64,000 nt of DNA, taken from the NCBI GenBank assembly GCA_963921825.1, contig OY997592.1, positions 51,356,336-51,420,335 on the forward strand, written 5' to 3'. Below are positions 11,641 to 22,954 of this stretch, piece by piece; positions within the stretch are counted from its first letter, which is position 1, and the number at the start of each line of letters is the position of its first letter. Below the pieces are notes generated by a model. That model was not told the DNA's origin. It ran no database searches and saw only the letters and a program-made list of their open reading frames with translations. Both the position numbers and the translations under genes were made by a program. Source of the DNA: Erodium maritimum. Its lineage: Eukaryota > Streptophyta > Magnoliopsida > Geraniales > Geraniaceae.

Positions 11641-11835
11641 CCAAGAACGCTCGCAACCTCCCGAGACTCTAACTCGGTCAGGCCAGCCAAAGAACGCTCG
11701 CAAATTACCGAGACTCTAACTCGTAAGCCAGCCAAAGAATGCTCGCAACTTACCGAGACTCTGACTCGTAAGCCAGCCAAAGAATGCTCGCAACTTACCG
11801 AGACTCTGACTCGTAAGCCAGCCAAAGAATGCTCA
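11641..11835. repeat. 45-bp minisatellite in LTR copy 2
   Basis: Four units start at about 11683, 11728, 11773 and 11818 with ccagccaaagaatgctcgca, then cttaccgagactctgactcgtaag, plus a divergent leading unit. Adjacent units differ by only one to three bases, so the array expanded recently. Confidence 0.8.
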
Positions 11836-12029
11836 CAAACCCAAACCACATACGCGCGGCCAGGACCCCTTTATTGACGGGCGGGCCCCCTACCCCGTCT
11901 GAACATGCAGACGCGTGTGCTCGTGGACCCCCGTTTCATGAAGCGGGCCCCCAACCTCAAGTAACCACAATCACAATCACAATCACAAGCAAGTTCAACA
12001 ACCAGTAACACCGTAGGTTCAACACTCAC

Positions 12030-12600
12030 AGGCACTCATGGCCACCCAAGACACCAACAGTAAAACACGGACTCAACAGCCCCACAGGCACTCACGGCCT
12101 CCCAAGATACGCCAACAATAAAACACGGACTCAACAGCCCCACAGGCACTCATGGCTTCCCAAGATACACCAACAGTAAAACACGGACTCAACAGCCCCA
12201 TGCGCACTCACGACCACTCAAACCACCAACAGTAATTTACGGGCTCAACAACCCCACAAGCACTCATGGCCTCTCAAAACTACCAACAGTCACTCACGGG
12301 CTCAACAACCCCACAGGCACTCACGGCCTCCCAAGACACACAAACAGTAACTCACAGGCTCAACAACCCTACAAGGACTCACGGCCTCCCAAGACACACC
12401 GCCAATAAAGACACGGGTTCAACAACCCCACGGGCACTCATGGCCACCCAAAGCACCAAAGGTAAAGACACGAGTTCAACAACCCCACGGGCACTCATGG
12501 CCACCCAAAACACCAAAGGTAAAGACACGAGTTCAACAACCCCACGGACACTCATGGCCACCCAAAACTCAACGATAAAGACACAAAATACACAATCAAC
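12030..12600. repeat. About 57-bp minisatellite in LTR copy 2
   Basis: Roughly ten units of the form caggcactcatggccaccc, then aagacaccaacagtaaaaca, then cgggctcaacaacccca run head to tail. The same unit occurs in copies 3 and 4, and on the other strand in copy 1. The array is translatable in places because the period is often a multiple of three, but nothing suggests real coding. Confidence 0.8.
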
Positions 12601-14455
12601 CTCCGGCATAACCAATGCCTCCAACAGTCCTAATATCAACAGTTTCACAATCAACCTCCGAGCATGGTCATATGCCTCCAGTACTCCTAATCTCGATAAG
12701 TTCGCAATCAACCTCCGGGCATGGTCATATGTCTCCAGTAATTCTAATAACGCTAAGTTCTCTGTTCCTACGACACTACTAAGTGTCACATGCATTTCCA
12801 ATATTCGCTACGTTCCCGTATCATGCCTTTCTAATATTCGATAAACCTACTTAACCCACGACACCCCGGTGTCACATGCAATTCTACTGTTAACTTTCCC
12901 TAGTCAGGGCCGAGATCCGGCTACTTTTCCCTACCTCGTGCGTGTTCTCCCAAAAGCCAACCAACGAGCTCCGGTGATGATCTCAGTCACTCACCCAACT
13001 TTCCCTTGCCTCGGTCCGTGGCACGATCTAAAAGAACACAATTTAAAGGCACTTAACAACTCGCAGGAATAAACTGAAAATCATTAAACTTGATGCCCAA
13101 ACTTAACCCCGACAATGTCGATCACTCCCAAACTCCCCAAATACTCGACATTGTCGATAAGGGACCCGTAAAGGCCCGATTCGCCCGACATGGCGAATCT
13201 GCCCGGGTTTTGTAAATGCCCTTCCGGGGCTCCAAAAATTCCCGTTTTCGTTTCTACGGTCTTAGAATAATTCAAGGGTCCCAATGTACTTGACAGAATC
13301 GAATTCCGACTTCCGAGTCAATTAATTACCGTTTCAAGTTTCTAAAACCCGTTAATTACAACTTTTCCAATTTAATTCCAAATTTCGATTCGGTTAAGGA
13401 TAAATGGTCCGGGGAACGTTTTAAACCTCCTGAACACTAAACCCGAGCACCCGAGCACATGGGCCCCACCCGACCCAACTTGGCCGTGGGCCCTAGGGCT
13501 TAAATGGGCCCGACACACCATGGTGGTGGCCGGCCCTAGCTCCGGCCAGCCACCCTCTATGGTGGTCGGCCACCCCCCATGGTGGCCGGAACTCCTCCCG
13601 AGCTCCCGGTCGCCGTAAAACGTGTTCATTCACCTCCCAACACCTCCAAAACGTCCCCAATACTTCCCCAACCTCAAAACACCTCTAAACTAATAGTTTT
13701 ACAAAAACCCTAACCTCCAAAATCAAACAAAATGAGAATCGATTCGGTGTATACCGTAGAGGAGGACGAGGGGAGTGTGAATCTCCAAGCTTTGAGACGA
13801 TCCAAGGGTGGAAGACGTGAATAGTGCCCCCTTCAAGCCCTAGCTTCTCTCTTCTTCTCCTTCTCTCTCTAAAACTCTATTCTTTTCTAAAACTAACTCT
13901 ATTTTCTATTTTTTTTCCCTTTTTGCATATATATGGCCGGCCACCCCCCTTATCTCTCCTTTTCATTCCCCCCCCCCCCCCCCCCCCCCAAAACCTAACA
14001 CCACCACTTGTTTGACAAGTGGCAAGGTGGGTACCACACCTTTTTGGAACAATATCTAGAAGATATTTTCCAATCAGATTCGCGAAAATCGGACGTTTCG
14101 GGCCCCGAACGGGCACTTTCCCCAAGAAATTACGAAACTTGACGGGCTACAAGGAAACGGCTCAACTAAGACCGCTGCGACGACGGCTAAGCTTTTTGGA
14201 TCCAAAACGGTCCTTGAATGGACCAAAACGTCGCTCGGTTGACTTTTCTAGCGAAAAGTCAACATTTCCCAAATTGATCAGAAAGTTGCCCTGAGTCCCC
14301 CGGAACTCACTTTGGTCGATAACGGGGTCAACTTAAGTCTGGTATGACACTCTGGGTCATTTTAGGTTCAATTAAGTGTCCGTCTTAAAATTTTTAAATT
14401 TTCCTGTTTTTCGCAGGTTTGACTGGCGTTGACCGGGAGTGGTTATTACAGGTAA

Positions 14456-17107
14456 TGTGAAGGTGTATGTGTATGTAGTGAGTGGATGAAGTCCATTACT
14501 GAACATTGAATGACATTTTGTAAGTCAATAGTGGCAGACAAAGAAATGTGGAAGACCAATTGCTTTCGAAAAAACCTAATGGGAATAGATTCCCTCTCCC
14601 ATGACTAGTATTCAGTAGTAATTATTTTGTAAGACATGTGATGGATATATGGGTATGTGGATGAATGACAGATTTTCCCATCTTTTGTAATGGTATTTAC
14701 ATGAATGGATACCATGGATCAATTACGGATTTGTCCTTGTGCAACATCATATATAAAAAGATACAATGTCAATGTGTATTTACAAAACTCTGAACACATG
14801 TGCTATTGAAAAAAAATGAACCTAGAGCCTAAGAAGTCTGATTAATCCATTTTGAGGAATCGGAAGGGGTATTTCACCCAATCATCAACAATTATCAGTG
14901 ATCAGTGGGGAAAAGCACCTTCATATGGCCCTCTTCGTACAACACCATATGCGCACCTTGAAGAAGTGTGCAGTGAACAAAACCCCCTTATGAAAAAGAA
15001 CCGGAGCATTGTGAACCACAACCACCATCAGAAGATGAGCCTCTCTACAATGATTACCCGACTTATCAAGACGATTTGAGATGCAAATCCCCACCAAGAC
15101 ATGAACACCGTCCATGTCACAAGGCTCCACCATCTCAAGAACACCGCCCATCTCAAGAACCTCCACCTTCTCAATAGCACGAAGTTCCTCATATGGCATG
15201 ACCATCCCAACAAAACGCGACATCTGAACAATACTACGGTGATGGAGAAGATGAGATAGAACAATTTTTTCGTCTCAAGGTAGTTGTTGAAAACCAACCC
15301 CTTCATTTATGAACTTCACGTAAGCTCAAATTTAAAATTTCAGTCCGTAGTTTATGTCGTTTGCAAGTTTTTCGTCGTTTGGTTTAGACAATTTATGCAA
15401 CTGTTAACCACTTCTTTTTATCCTAATCTGCTTATCATTTATGATGGACTATCTTATTAATGCAAAAAAGGTGATTCAAAAACATACCAACAATACATTA
15501 CAATTCAGTTAAACTGAGTTCAAGACAAAGGTTCATAAACATAGCAACATATTCTACGCCATAAAAAGGTTTGACCTCAAAGAAACATCAACTGTTTCTT
15601 CCCACCTACATTCCCATATCCACTAAACATACGTCCTAATATTACATAACAGAGTATCATGATAATAACCAACAACACTAAACCACAAGTGTGGTTCCAT
15701 GTTGCGTTCTTCATCTATACCACGTTCTTTCGTTCTTCATTTCTTACATCACCTTCCAATCTTTCAATTCTATCATATAGTTCACGCAACACTCTTTTTC
15801 CCCGACTACAAACTTTCAAAGGAGAATCAACCCATTTGCAAAATCCACACTTCCGACCACTCTAAAAAATAAGTAACTTAAGAATTAACATTTTTTTAAT
15901 CAAGTATATTAAACCAAGTGACAGAATTTATGTCAACTTACATGAAAATTCCCACACCCAAGAAACCTCCTACCCGAATTTTCTCTAGTGAACGACGTTT
16001 GAAGTGGAGTTGGTACTCCACAATAACAGTACACAATTCCTTCACTCCCTGTTCTTCCACCCTAGCACTATAAGGATTTTTTTGGAGTTAATCGTATTTC
16101 ATATCATATTCAAATTTTACAAACTCTTACATTTCAACATTGCATTTTTTTCTTTTACTACCCTATTATATACAAAAACCCACATTGTTTCTAGAACCAA
16201 ATTTCTGGAACTAAACTAACCTATTGTATACATAAACCCACACTCTTTCTAAAACCAAATTTATGAAACTAAACTAACCTATTTGTTACCAATCACAAGC
16301 TTCTTTAGGAATTCAGCAAAGTTTTTTTTTTGCGTTTTCACATCAATCATTTAGTATATTCTCAATGTTGGAGTTGCTCTAAGATTGATTTTGTCTTGGA
16401 ATAATTTTTCAAACATGATTCAAACTATGACCTAATTTAACATACCCCTTAGTTTAAGACATGATTAGATGGATCCGTTAAAATTGGTGTAAGATGTCCA
16501 AGACACCATCATTTAATAAAATAAAATAAATCCAAAGCATACATGATGATCACATCATCATCTTATATGGTGATAATATGAAAGGAAATTACGGTAGAGG
16601 TAGTTTCAATTATGTTCCAGCAAACACAGGATGTAACTTCTTTGTCCTCAAACCATCCCTCCTCCCCCAACGACGGATCAACGAAGGGGATTTTGTGTAA
16701 ATATGTGATCGGAGATTCGTTGATTGTTTGCCATGGACGAGTGAGGAGAAGGAAGTTCACATCACATTCGATTCGTCCAGATCTTAGAAGAAATGATGTT
16801 CGACATTGAGTCATATAGATCTAGGACCTTTACAATAAAGATAAAGAACTGTACTCATTATCATATTTATGCGGGTGGATAAATCAATTAATGGGATGAT
16901 TGGTGAAATGGTTTTGAAAGTTTGGTAATATGTGATAAATTGTCGTTGATTTACAGAAAAAATGATTAATGGTATGGTTTCGGAAATTGATAAATGTTAG
17001 GAATACATTTGTCTTTCGGGTATTTGATGGTGCACCAAAATAATAAAGTGAACTGATATATAATAATAATAAATTTAATACATACAAATAATATAGCACA
17101 AGTGATT
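14456..17107. other. AT-rich intergenic region without a recognised gene
   Basis: The region has AT-rich DNA with many stops on both strands. At 15001-15260 the plus strand keeps a low-complexity Pro/His/Gln-rich frame (EPQPPSEDEPLYNDYP and KAPPSQEHRPSQEPPPSQ) interrupted by TAG and TGA codons. This could be a coding remnant of an unknown gene or transposon. A caatgttggagttgctctaa phrase near 16362 resembles ends of plant MITE families, but no partner end was found. Confidence 0.4.
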
Positions 17108-17124
17108 AAGTAAATATATTTTGT

Positions 17125-17649
17125 TCGCTGGAATTTTAGCAACCGAACCAGTAGAGATCTTGTTGGTGGGTTTTGAGGTGGAGGACGAATTTCTGAAGCT
17201 CCACCGCCCCCAGCTAGTGGGCCTGGATATGGGGGGAGCACGACCACTGGAGCACTGAAGATGTCGGCAGCTGGAGCTCCGCGGGCTGATCAGGAAAGGG
17301 CGGGGAAGCAACCCCGCTAGGAAGAATGATTGACTGGCCGAACATCAAGGACTGGCCTTGGGAGGGGTCCCTAGACGATGCTTTGCCTCCCACTACTAAT
17401 GGAGAAATCCTTTGCCATTACTGTTGCGATAGTTTTCGGAGCAGGACTTTCAGTACCATCTTCGCACTCGTTTTTCTTGTTGGCCCTTATGACATCCAAA
17501 CACCGTCAGTGGCAGTTCTAGTAGTACAAGGATTGGTGAACTTCGGTTTCGTACTGTCCTTCTTTGGTGGCCAGGGAGCTTGTTCCTTGATGCATATCGT
17601 TGTTTTGATTTTTGAAGTTTAATGAAATTTTCAACTTTCGCTCAAAAAA
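17125..17649 (+). mobile_element. 5'-truncated LINE-like retroposed insertion
   Basis: The 525-bp insertion ends in atgaaattttcaactttcgctc plus a short A tract. It is flanked by a long direct repeat: aagtaaatatattttgt (17108-17124) and aagtaaatacattttgt (17650-17666), one mismatch in 17. A long target duplication with an A-rich 3' end and loss of the 5' end is diagnostic of target-primed reverse transcription. The interior is more GC-rich than its surroundings. It carries a 98-residue frame (17326-17622) that I do not recognise. It could be an L1 3' tail or a retroposed transcript. Confidence 0.72.
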
Positions 17650-17666
17650 AAGTAAATACATTTTGT

Positions 17667-18250
17667 CTTGTACTGTCATGCCTAAATGTAATTTATTTTG
17701 GGGTTTAAACTAAATATAATAAATATAATTTTGTTTCAAAAACATAAATTTCAAATTACAAATTACAATGATATATAAATAAGATATCATACATTTCAGT
17801 CATATTTGATCAAATTTTCATTATAAATTAAAAAATATTTGTAAATTTTTTAGTGATCATTGCAAAAAATTATGATGAACTATTTTCGTTATACAAAAAA
17901 AATATGGAGAATGATACATGTTTTGCAAAAACTTGTGCTGAACTATTTTTTGTTCCAAAAAACTCTCGATGATTTATTTTCTGCATACAAATCCGTAATC
18001 TTTAACAGAATTTAGTCATGTGACAAATTACATGACATCAAATGTTTTTTTTTTTAAAATGACAATCGTATTATAAGTGTTTCGTTATTTACAGATGGAC
18101 AATAATTCATTGAATTGTTTATTGGCCGGAAGACCCGCACCATCTGAGAGCATGTACAATGGAAAGGCCCTTGGTGAGTCCCAAGTCCTGACTGGACAAA
18201 ATTGTGGGACTTGGGACTCAGAATAGTGGGTGTTTTGCAATGAGAGGCTC
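17667..18250. other. AT-rich spacer, no gene seen
   Basis: Mostly A/T-rich DNA with repeated atttttgtaaatttt-like text. From about 18147 the phrase gagcatgtacaatgg followed by a duplicated gagtcccaagtcc / gagtcccttgtgc motif resembles subterminal DNA of PIF/Harbinger-type elements. It adjoins the Harbinger-type pseudogene, but no terminal repeat pair was confirmed. Confidence 0.35.
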
Positions 18251-19724
18251 TCAGTGAGTCCCTTGTGCTACTCGGATTCGGGCCTTGCATTCCTTGTGGT
18301 CTTCCAAGACTACTCGCATTCGGGGCTTGCACTCCTTATGGTCTTCCAAATCTTCTTCGGTGTAGTTGGAGGTATCAGTTTGCCTCATGGACATGAACAA
18401 GGCGAAGTTTACTTCCCACTGTTGGGTTAACTTGGATATCATGCGGGTCCTTTCTATATTGCCTTCCTGCCTTGTACGTTCCATATTCGCGAAGGTAGCC
18501 ATTTGGGCCGTGAGGACGGTCGCCTTTGTTGATGCCTTCGCTGCCTTCTTTCCTTACGGTCGCGTTCGGCGAGTTGATTGAGTCCCGCTTGAGTTTGCCT
18601 CATGGGAGGGGTGTGTGTCGCTGAGAGGGACCTCACTCCCCTCGTTGTGATCGGAAGCTCCCCATTCTGGTTGTTGGGACTCGCCACCAAGAGGTGTGTA
18701 ATCGTCCCTTGTGCTTGTGGGTGGGGTTGAGCTATAAGCCCCAACCTCATCCAAGCGTTGTCGTTATTGGCGTTGTTGTTGGCGGACATTACCAATGGTG
18801 CCTTCCTCGACAACGAACTTGTTATTGCCCTCAAGCTCGGTAACCCAATGATCCAGGTCGAAATGTGTTGGGTGGTCCCTCGGTCTGTCTTCCTTCGGTA
18901 CAGCCTCCCACATCTTCTTCGCAATTTTCATGTGCTCCTCGTGGTTCCAGCCGCTGTGGTACTCGTCCTTGGAGGTCTTCAGATAACCGAGGAACCTCCT
19001 TGTCTGCGACTGGCATCTGGCCCAACGTTTCTTGATAGCATTCCAGTTGTAGTGCCGGTGACCTCCGGTCGCGTTGAACTTCCTCTCAATAGTGCACCAG
19101 AATGTGTTTCCGGCTTGAGAGTTTCCCTTAATCGCGTCTTTTGTAGTAGAGAGTCAGCACTCTATGAGGTGTAGGTCTTCCTCGGTGGTCCATAACCTCG
19201 GATCATGTGCTGCTCGGGGTCGTCGTTGGGAAGGTCCGATAGAGGATGACTTCGACCTACGGGTGACGCCTACGTCGGGTAGTGGGTGCTCGAGGTAGTT
19301 GTAGTATTGTGGTGGAAGTTGGAATTGTGGTGACATCTGGAACCCTTGCGGTGGCATTTGGAATTGTGGCGGCATCTGAAATTGTGGCGACATCTGAAAT
19401 TGTGGCGCCATTTGGAATTGTTGTGGACGGAATTGACCTTGGAAATATGAAATTACAAAACTTTTATTACACAAGTATTGTAAATAAATTGGTTTAATGA
19501 ATTAAACAACAACAATCACTTACAAAAATGAATTTAAAAAATACAATAAATAAAAAAATTAGTTTGCAATTACCTGAGCTCGAATCCGGTTGCGAGTATG
19601 CCGTGAAAGCGGAGTTCTCACAAGGGTCCGTTAGAATGTCTTGCAAATCCCGTGCTAGTTCGTCGGGGGTGAATCCTACTTCGTCACCAGCTGATTGTGC
19701 ACGGGACCCTGCGTCGCCCGACAT
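18251..19724 (-). pseudogene. PIF/Harbinger-type Myb/trihelix protein gene, disrupted
   Basis: Minus-strand gene. Exon 1 (19724-19574) encodes MSGDAGSRAQ to PDSSS. A 136-bp GT-AG intron follows (19573-19438). Exon 2 begins in frame with GQFRPQQFQ and a repeated QFQMPP/QFQMSP stretch. It then has a Myb/trihelix-like segment, DPRLWTTEEDLHLIEC, and a NAM-associated-type region (NWNAIKKRWARCQ, FLGYLKTSKDEYHSG). The C-terminal part continues to about 18251. The expected Trp codon after LHLIEC is TGA (about 19155), and further stops occur near 18758 and 18553, so it is a pseudogene. Such proteins accompany Harbinger transposases and are often annotated in plants as glutathione S-transferase T3-like, a misleading name. 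The intact intron points to decay from a genuine gene, not retroposition. Confidence 0.75.
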
Positions 19725-20290
19725 TTTTATGAGAATATTGGAAATGAGAGAGTAGAATATGAGAATGGGAGAGAGAAATTGGAGAATGGGTGCGAAAAAA
19801 ATGAGATTGGGGTTGAAGTATTTATAAGGTTTAAATTGTTTTAGATTTAATTAAAAAAAAGTAGCCGTTACCGACCGTTTGAAAACGGTCGGATTTTTTT
19901 CCTGACGCAGGGACACGTGGCGCCACGCTACTGGACGGGAGCCGAGCGAGGAAAGCAGCCCGGCCTGCGTTTTCGGGACGAGGGGCGCCTGACCCTCGTT
20001 TTTGCGGGCCGGCCGGCCCGTTGTTTATGCTCTGATTGGTATCCGGATCCAAATCGAGACCCGTTTGTGATTTCTTCTGTTTGGACTTGGGAGCTTGCAC
20101 CAAAAATGAGAGTAGAAGCGGTGTAGAGAGGGCGAGAGCGAGACCCACCGCCGTCACAGCGACGCCCAGTGTTTGAGCTCGACCTCAAATCTGCTTGCCG
20201 TTGCTCTCAATTCCTCCCATGGAAGAATAGTTTTGTGCGCGATCTTCTTCTTCGCGGAGATCGAAGAGGATTCAGCTTTTCTTCACTATT
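19725..20290 (+). promoter_or_regulatory. Upstream region and probable 5' UTR of the PPR gene
   Basis: About 560 bp lie between the Harbinger pseudogene and the PPR start. AT-rich DNA to about 19900 gives way to GC-rich text (gggccggccggcccg near 20007), then to a CT/GA-rich stretch just before the start codon, as in plant 5' UTRs. No clear TATA box was seen. The two neighbouring genes are divergent, so the segment could be a shared promoter region. Confidence 0.4.
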
Positions 20291-22954
20291 ATGCTGTCAC
20301 TCCATCGAGTATCCAGAACTAGGGTTTTGGCCTCCCCTCTCGTCCTCAGCACCTGCACTCTCTCCTCCATCTCATCCTCCTCATCCGCCGCTCCGTCGCT
20401 GCCAATCGATCCCCCGGCGTCCCCCAGAACAGGAGGCTTCAGGAACCGCGAGGTCGCTTCTGCATTTAGGGACTGGACGGTGAGGAGGAACATACCCCTG
20501 CTGGATCGGATTTACGCGATTCTCGATACCCAAAATGTCGACGACCCGGACTCCGCCCGCTCCGCCGACCAGGCGCTCTCGCTATTGGGCCTCCGGCTGT
20601 CGGAGACGTTTGTGCTGAAGGTCCTCAAATACAGAGACGACGTGTTGTCCTGCCTCAAGTTCTACGACTGGGCCGGCCGGCAGCCAGGGTTCACCCACAC
20701 CCACTTGACCTTCATCGCCATTTTCAAGATCTTGTCCAAGGCCAAGCTCAACGGCTTGATGCTGGATTTTCTGCACACGTTTAAGAGGCGCGGGTACAGA
20801 CACACGGTTCAGTTCAAGGAGACTCTGGTCATTGGGTATGCTCTGGCAGGGAAGCTTGATGTTGCACTCAAGGTGTTTGCGGACATGCGCTACAAAGGTA
20901 TGGACTTGGGTGTGTTTGGTTACCATGTCTTGTTGAATTCCTTGGTGGAGCAGGGCAGGTCTGATCTTGTTGGTGCTCTGCGGAAGCAAATTGGGGCTAG
21001 GGGGTTTGAGTGCCCGGTCACCCATTCCATAATGATGAAGAGTTTCTGCCAGCAACAACAATTGGATGAAGCAGAAGCTTATTTGCGGGAGTTGTTGAGT
21101 AAAGGTACAGTATTGAGCGGGTATACCATGATTTTTCTTGTGGATGCACTCTGTAAGAATAAGAAGTTTGATCGTGCGGGCGAGCTGATTGAAGAGGTCA
21201 ATGAATCTGGATTGGTACCAATGGAGCAGGCTCATGGTTTTTGGATTGGAGAGCTTGTACGGTATAAGGAGCTACATAAGGCTTTGAAGTTCTTGCATGG
21301 TAAAAGGGTTGCGGAAGGATATCTACCTGATGTGTTTAGATACAACATTTTGATACTGAGGCTTCTGAGAGAGAATCTGCTTGGAGAATTATATGATTTA
21401 CTGATGGAGATGAAGGAATGTAAAGTTTATCCTGATAAGGTTACCATGAATGCTGCCTTCTGCTTCTTCTGCAAAGCAGGAATGGTGGATGTTGCACGGG
21501 AGTTGTACAATATGAGGGATGAGCTTAGGCTCTCTCCTAATAGTATGGCTCACAACTATTGGATCAATACATTGTGTGGGGATGGTCGCATTGATGAAGC
21601 AGTTCAGGTGTTAAAGAGGTCTATCGAGCATGGTTATGTACCTTGTAGAAAAACATTCTCCATAATTGGGAATGCTTTGTGCAAAGAGGGGAAGCTTGAC
21701 AATATGAAGGAGCTTGTTATCCTTTCCTTGGAATTGAATCTTATGCCTGGTTCTGCTTATGCCAAGTTCATATCCGCAATTTGTAGGGCCAATAGAGTGG
21801 AAGATGATCATTTGATACACAAGACACTCGACAAAATGAGCCATGATACTTCAGAACATGCATACGCTAGCCTGATATATGGTTTTAGCAGGTTAAACAG
21901 GGGAGATATTGCTGTTAGGCTTCTATGTGAAATGCAAAGTAAGGGCCATAAGCCTAGAAGGAAGTTCTTTAGAGCTATTATTCAGTGTTTATGTAATATG
22001 GAAAATCCAGAAAGTCAATTTCATAAATTCCTGGAGCAGCAATTATCACCTTGTAGATTTCACCCCAGAATCTTTAACTTCTTCCTCGACGGAGCTGGGC
22101 ATGCGGGTAGACCTGATCTTGCTAGGGAAGTGTTTGAAATGATGTGTAGAAAAGGGATTCGACCCACCTTTGGTTCCCATATTCTTATGTTGCGGAGTTA
22201 CCTGAAGAATGAAAGATGTGCTGATGCTGTATGGTTCTTTCGTGAATTCTGCGAGAAAAGATTGAGCCAGAAAGAAAGGGTGGGGATTAAAATGTACAAC
22301 TGCATGATAGTTGGTCTCTGTAATGCAGATAAGCTGGACATTGCATTGGATATCTTTAGTAAAGTAAGGGATTATGGAGTCTTTCCCAGCACCCAAGTTT
22401 ATGAGCATCTTGTTATGTTGTTATGCTCTAATGGTAGGTATGGCATGGTGTTGCATATTATTGATGACTTTCTTAAAGATGAACGCCAGATTACATCTTT
22501 CTTAGGTAATACACTTTTAATGTATTCTTTGAAGACTCCGTCACTCCACAAGGCTTGGGCTCCATTGCAACTTACTGAGAACGAGTCATGTTCTGTTGTT
22601 TCATCGCTTAGCCAAATCATAGGTGTATTTTCTGGTTGCATTGAGGTGAGTGAGAGTATAGATAACTTGGAACAAATGATAGAGAAGTGCTTCCCTCTTG
22701 ATACCTTCACTTATAACCTCATGTTGAGAAAGCTAAGCATGAAAGGGATGGAACGTGGGTATGATATGATCCAACGGATGCATCAAAAAGGGCTTAATCC
22801 TGATCGATGGACGTATGACATAATAGTTCACAGTCTTCTTACACATGGGAGGGATGCTGAGGCTGGGTATTGGTTGAAAGAAATGCGGATACAAGGGTTT
22901 GAGCCAAATGAGCTTACCAAAGTGCTAATTAGCAGATGTAGGCGATTGAAGTAA
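20291..22954 (+). CDS. P-class pentatricopeptide repeat protein, probably mitochondrial
   Basis: Single-exon gene of 887 residues. PPR proteins bind organellar RNA in a sequence-specific way and act in processing, stability, splicing or translation. The first 40 or so residues (MLSLHRVSRTRVLAS, then Ser-rich) are basic and hydroxylated without acidic residues, as expected for a mitochondrial or plastid presequence. From about residue 130 onward many 35-residue helix-pair units follow. Clear examples are FRYNILILRLLRENLLGELY, NYWINTLCGDGRIDEAVQVL and TYNLMLRKLSMKG near the C-terminus. No E, E+ or DYW extension is present, so it is P-class and not an editing factor of DYW type. It ends FEPNELTKVLISRCRRLK and a TGA is not used; the stop is TAA at 22952-22954. 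Lack of introns and length fit the family. It resembles the Arabidopsis At1g71210-type protein from memory; orthology needs a search. Confidence 0.93.
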   Translation: MLSLHRVSRTRVLASPLVLSTCTLSSISSSSSAAPSLPIDPPASPRTGGFRNREVASAFRDWTVRRNIPLLDRIYAILDTQNVDDPDSARSADQALSLLGLRLSETFVLKVLKYRDDVLSCLKFYDWAGRQPGFTHTHLTFIAIFKILSKAKLNGLMLDFLHTFKRRGYRHTVQFKETLVIGYALAGKLDVALKVFADMRYKGMDLGVFGYHVLLNSLVEQGRSDLVGALRKQIGARGFECPVTHSIMMKSFCQQQQLDEAEAYLRELLSKGTVLSGYTMIFLVDALCKNKKFDRAGELIEEVNESGLVPMEQAHGFWIGELVRYKELHKALKFLHGKRVAEGYLPDVFRYNILILRLLRENLLGELYDLLMEMKECKVYPDKVTMNAAFCFFCKAGMVDVARELYNMRDELRLSPNSMAHNYWINTLCGDGRIDEAVQVLKRSIEHGYVPCRKTFSIIGNALCKEGKLDNMKELVILSLELNLMPGSAYAKFISAICRANRVEDDHLIHKTLDKMSHDTSEHAYASLIYGFSRLNRGDIAVRLLCEMQSKGHKPRRKFFRAIIQCLCNMENPESQFHKFLEQQLSPCRFHPRIFNFFLDGAGHAGRPDLAREVFEMMCRKGIRPTFGSHILMLRSYLKNERCADAVWFFREFCEKRLSQKERVGIKMYNCMIVGLCNADKLDIALDIFSKVRDYGVFPSTQVYEHLVMLLCSNGRYGMVLHIIDDFLKDERQITSFLGNTLLMYSLKTPSLHKAWAPLQLTENESCSVVSSLSQIIGVFSGCIEVSESIDNLEQMIEKCFPLDTFTYNLMLRKLSMKGMERGYDMIQRMHQKGLNPDRWTYDIIVHSLLTHGRDAEAGYWLKEMRIQGFEPNELTKVLISRCRRLK

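Larger units (their letters stand above)
11063..14450 (-). mobile_element. Solo LTR, large-LTR family, copy 2 (minus orientation)
   Basis: The 3388-bp unit reads on the plus strand from tgtcacgtccc to gagtggttattaca. An exact target duplication, ggtaa, lies at 11058-11062 and 14451-14455. No primer site or coding domain is present. The LTR end lies 33 bp from the hAT element, so the site took two independent insertions. It contains minisatellites at 11641-11835 and 12030-12600, the conserved hairpin (11333-11350), and a run of about 22 C residues near 13969-13989. A TA-rich box near 13926 lies in a gcatatatatggccggcc context. Numerous short reading frames inside are repeat-encoded and not genes. 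Confidence 0.88.

Noticed and set aside
11641..12844. Long open frames in both strands across LTR copy 2 (for example 12266-12844 and 12801-12379)
   Set aside because: They arise from minisatellite units with lengths near multiples of three and lie inside a solo LTR; no domain or start context supports a gene.
20582..21235. 217-residue minus-strand frame inside the PPR gene
   Set aside because: It is a shadow of the intact PPR coding sequence on the opposite strand and encodes no recognised domain.
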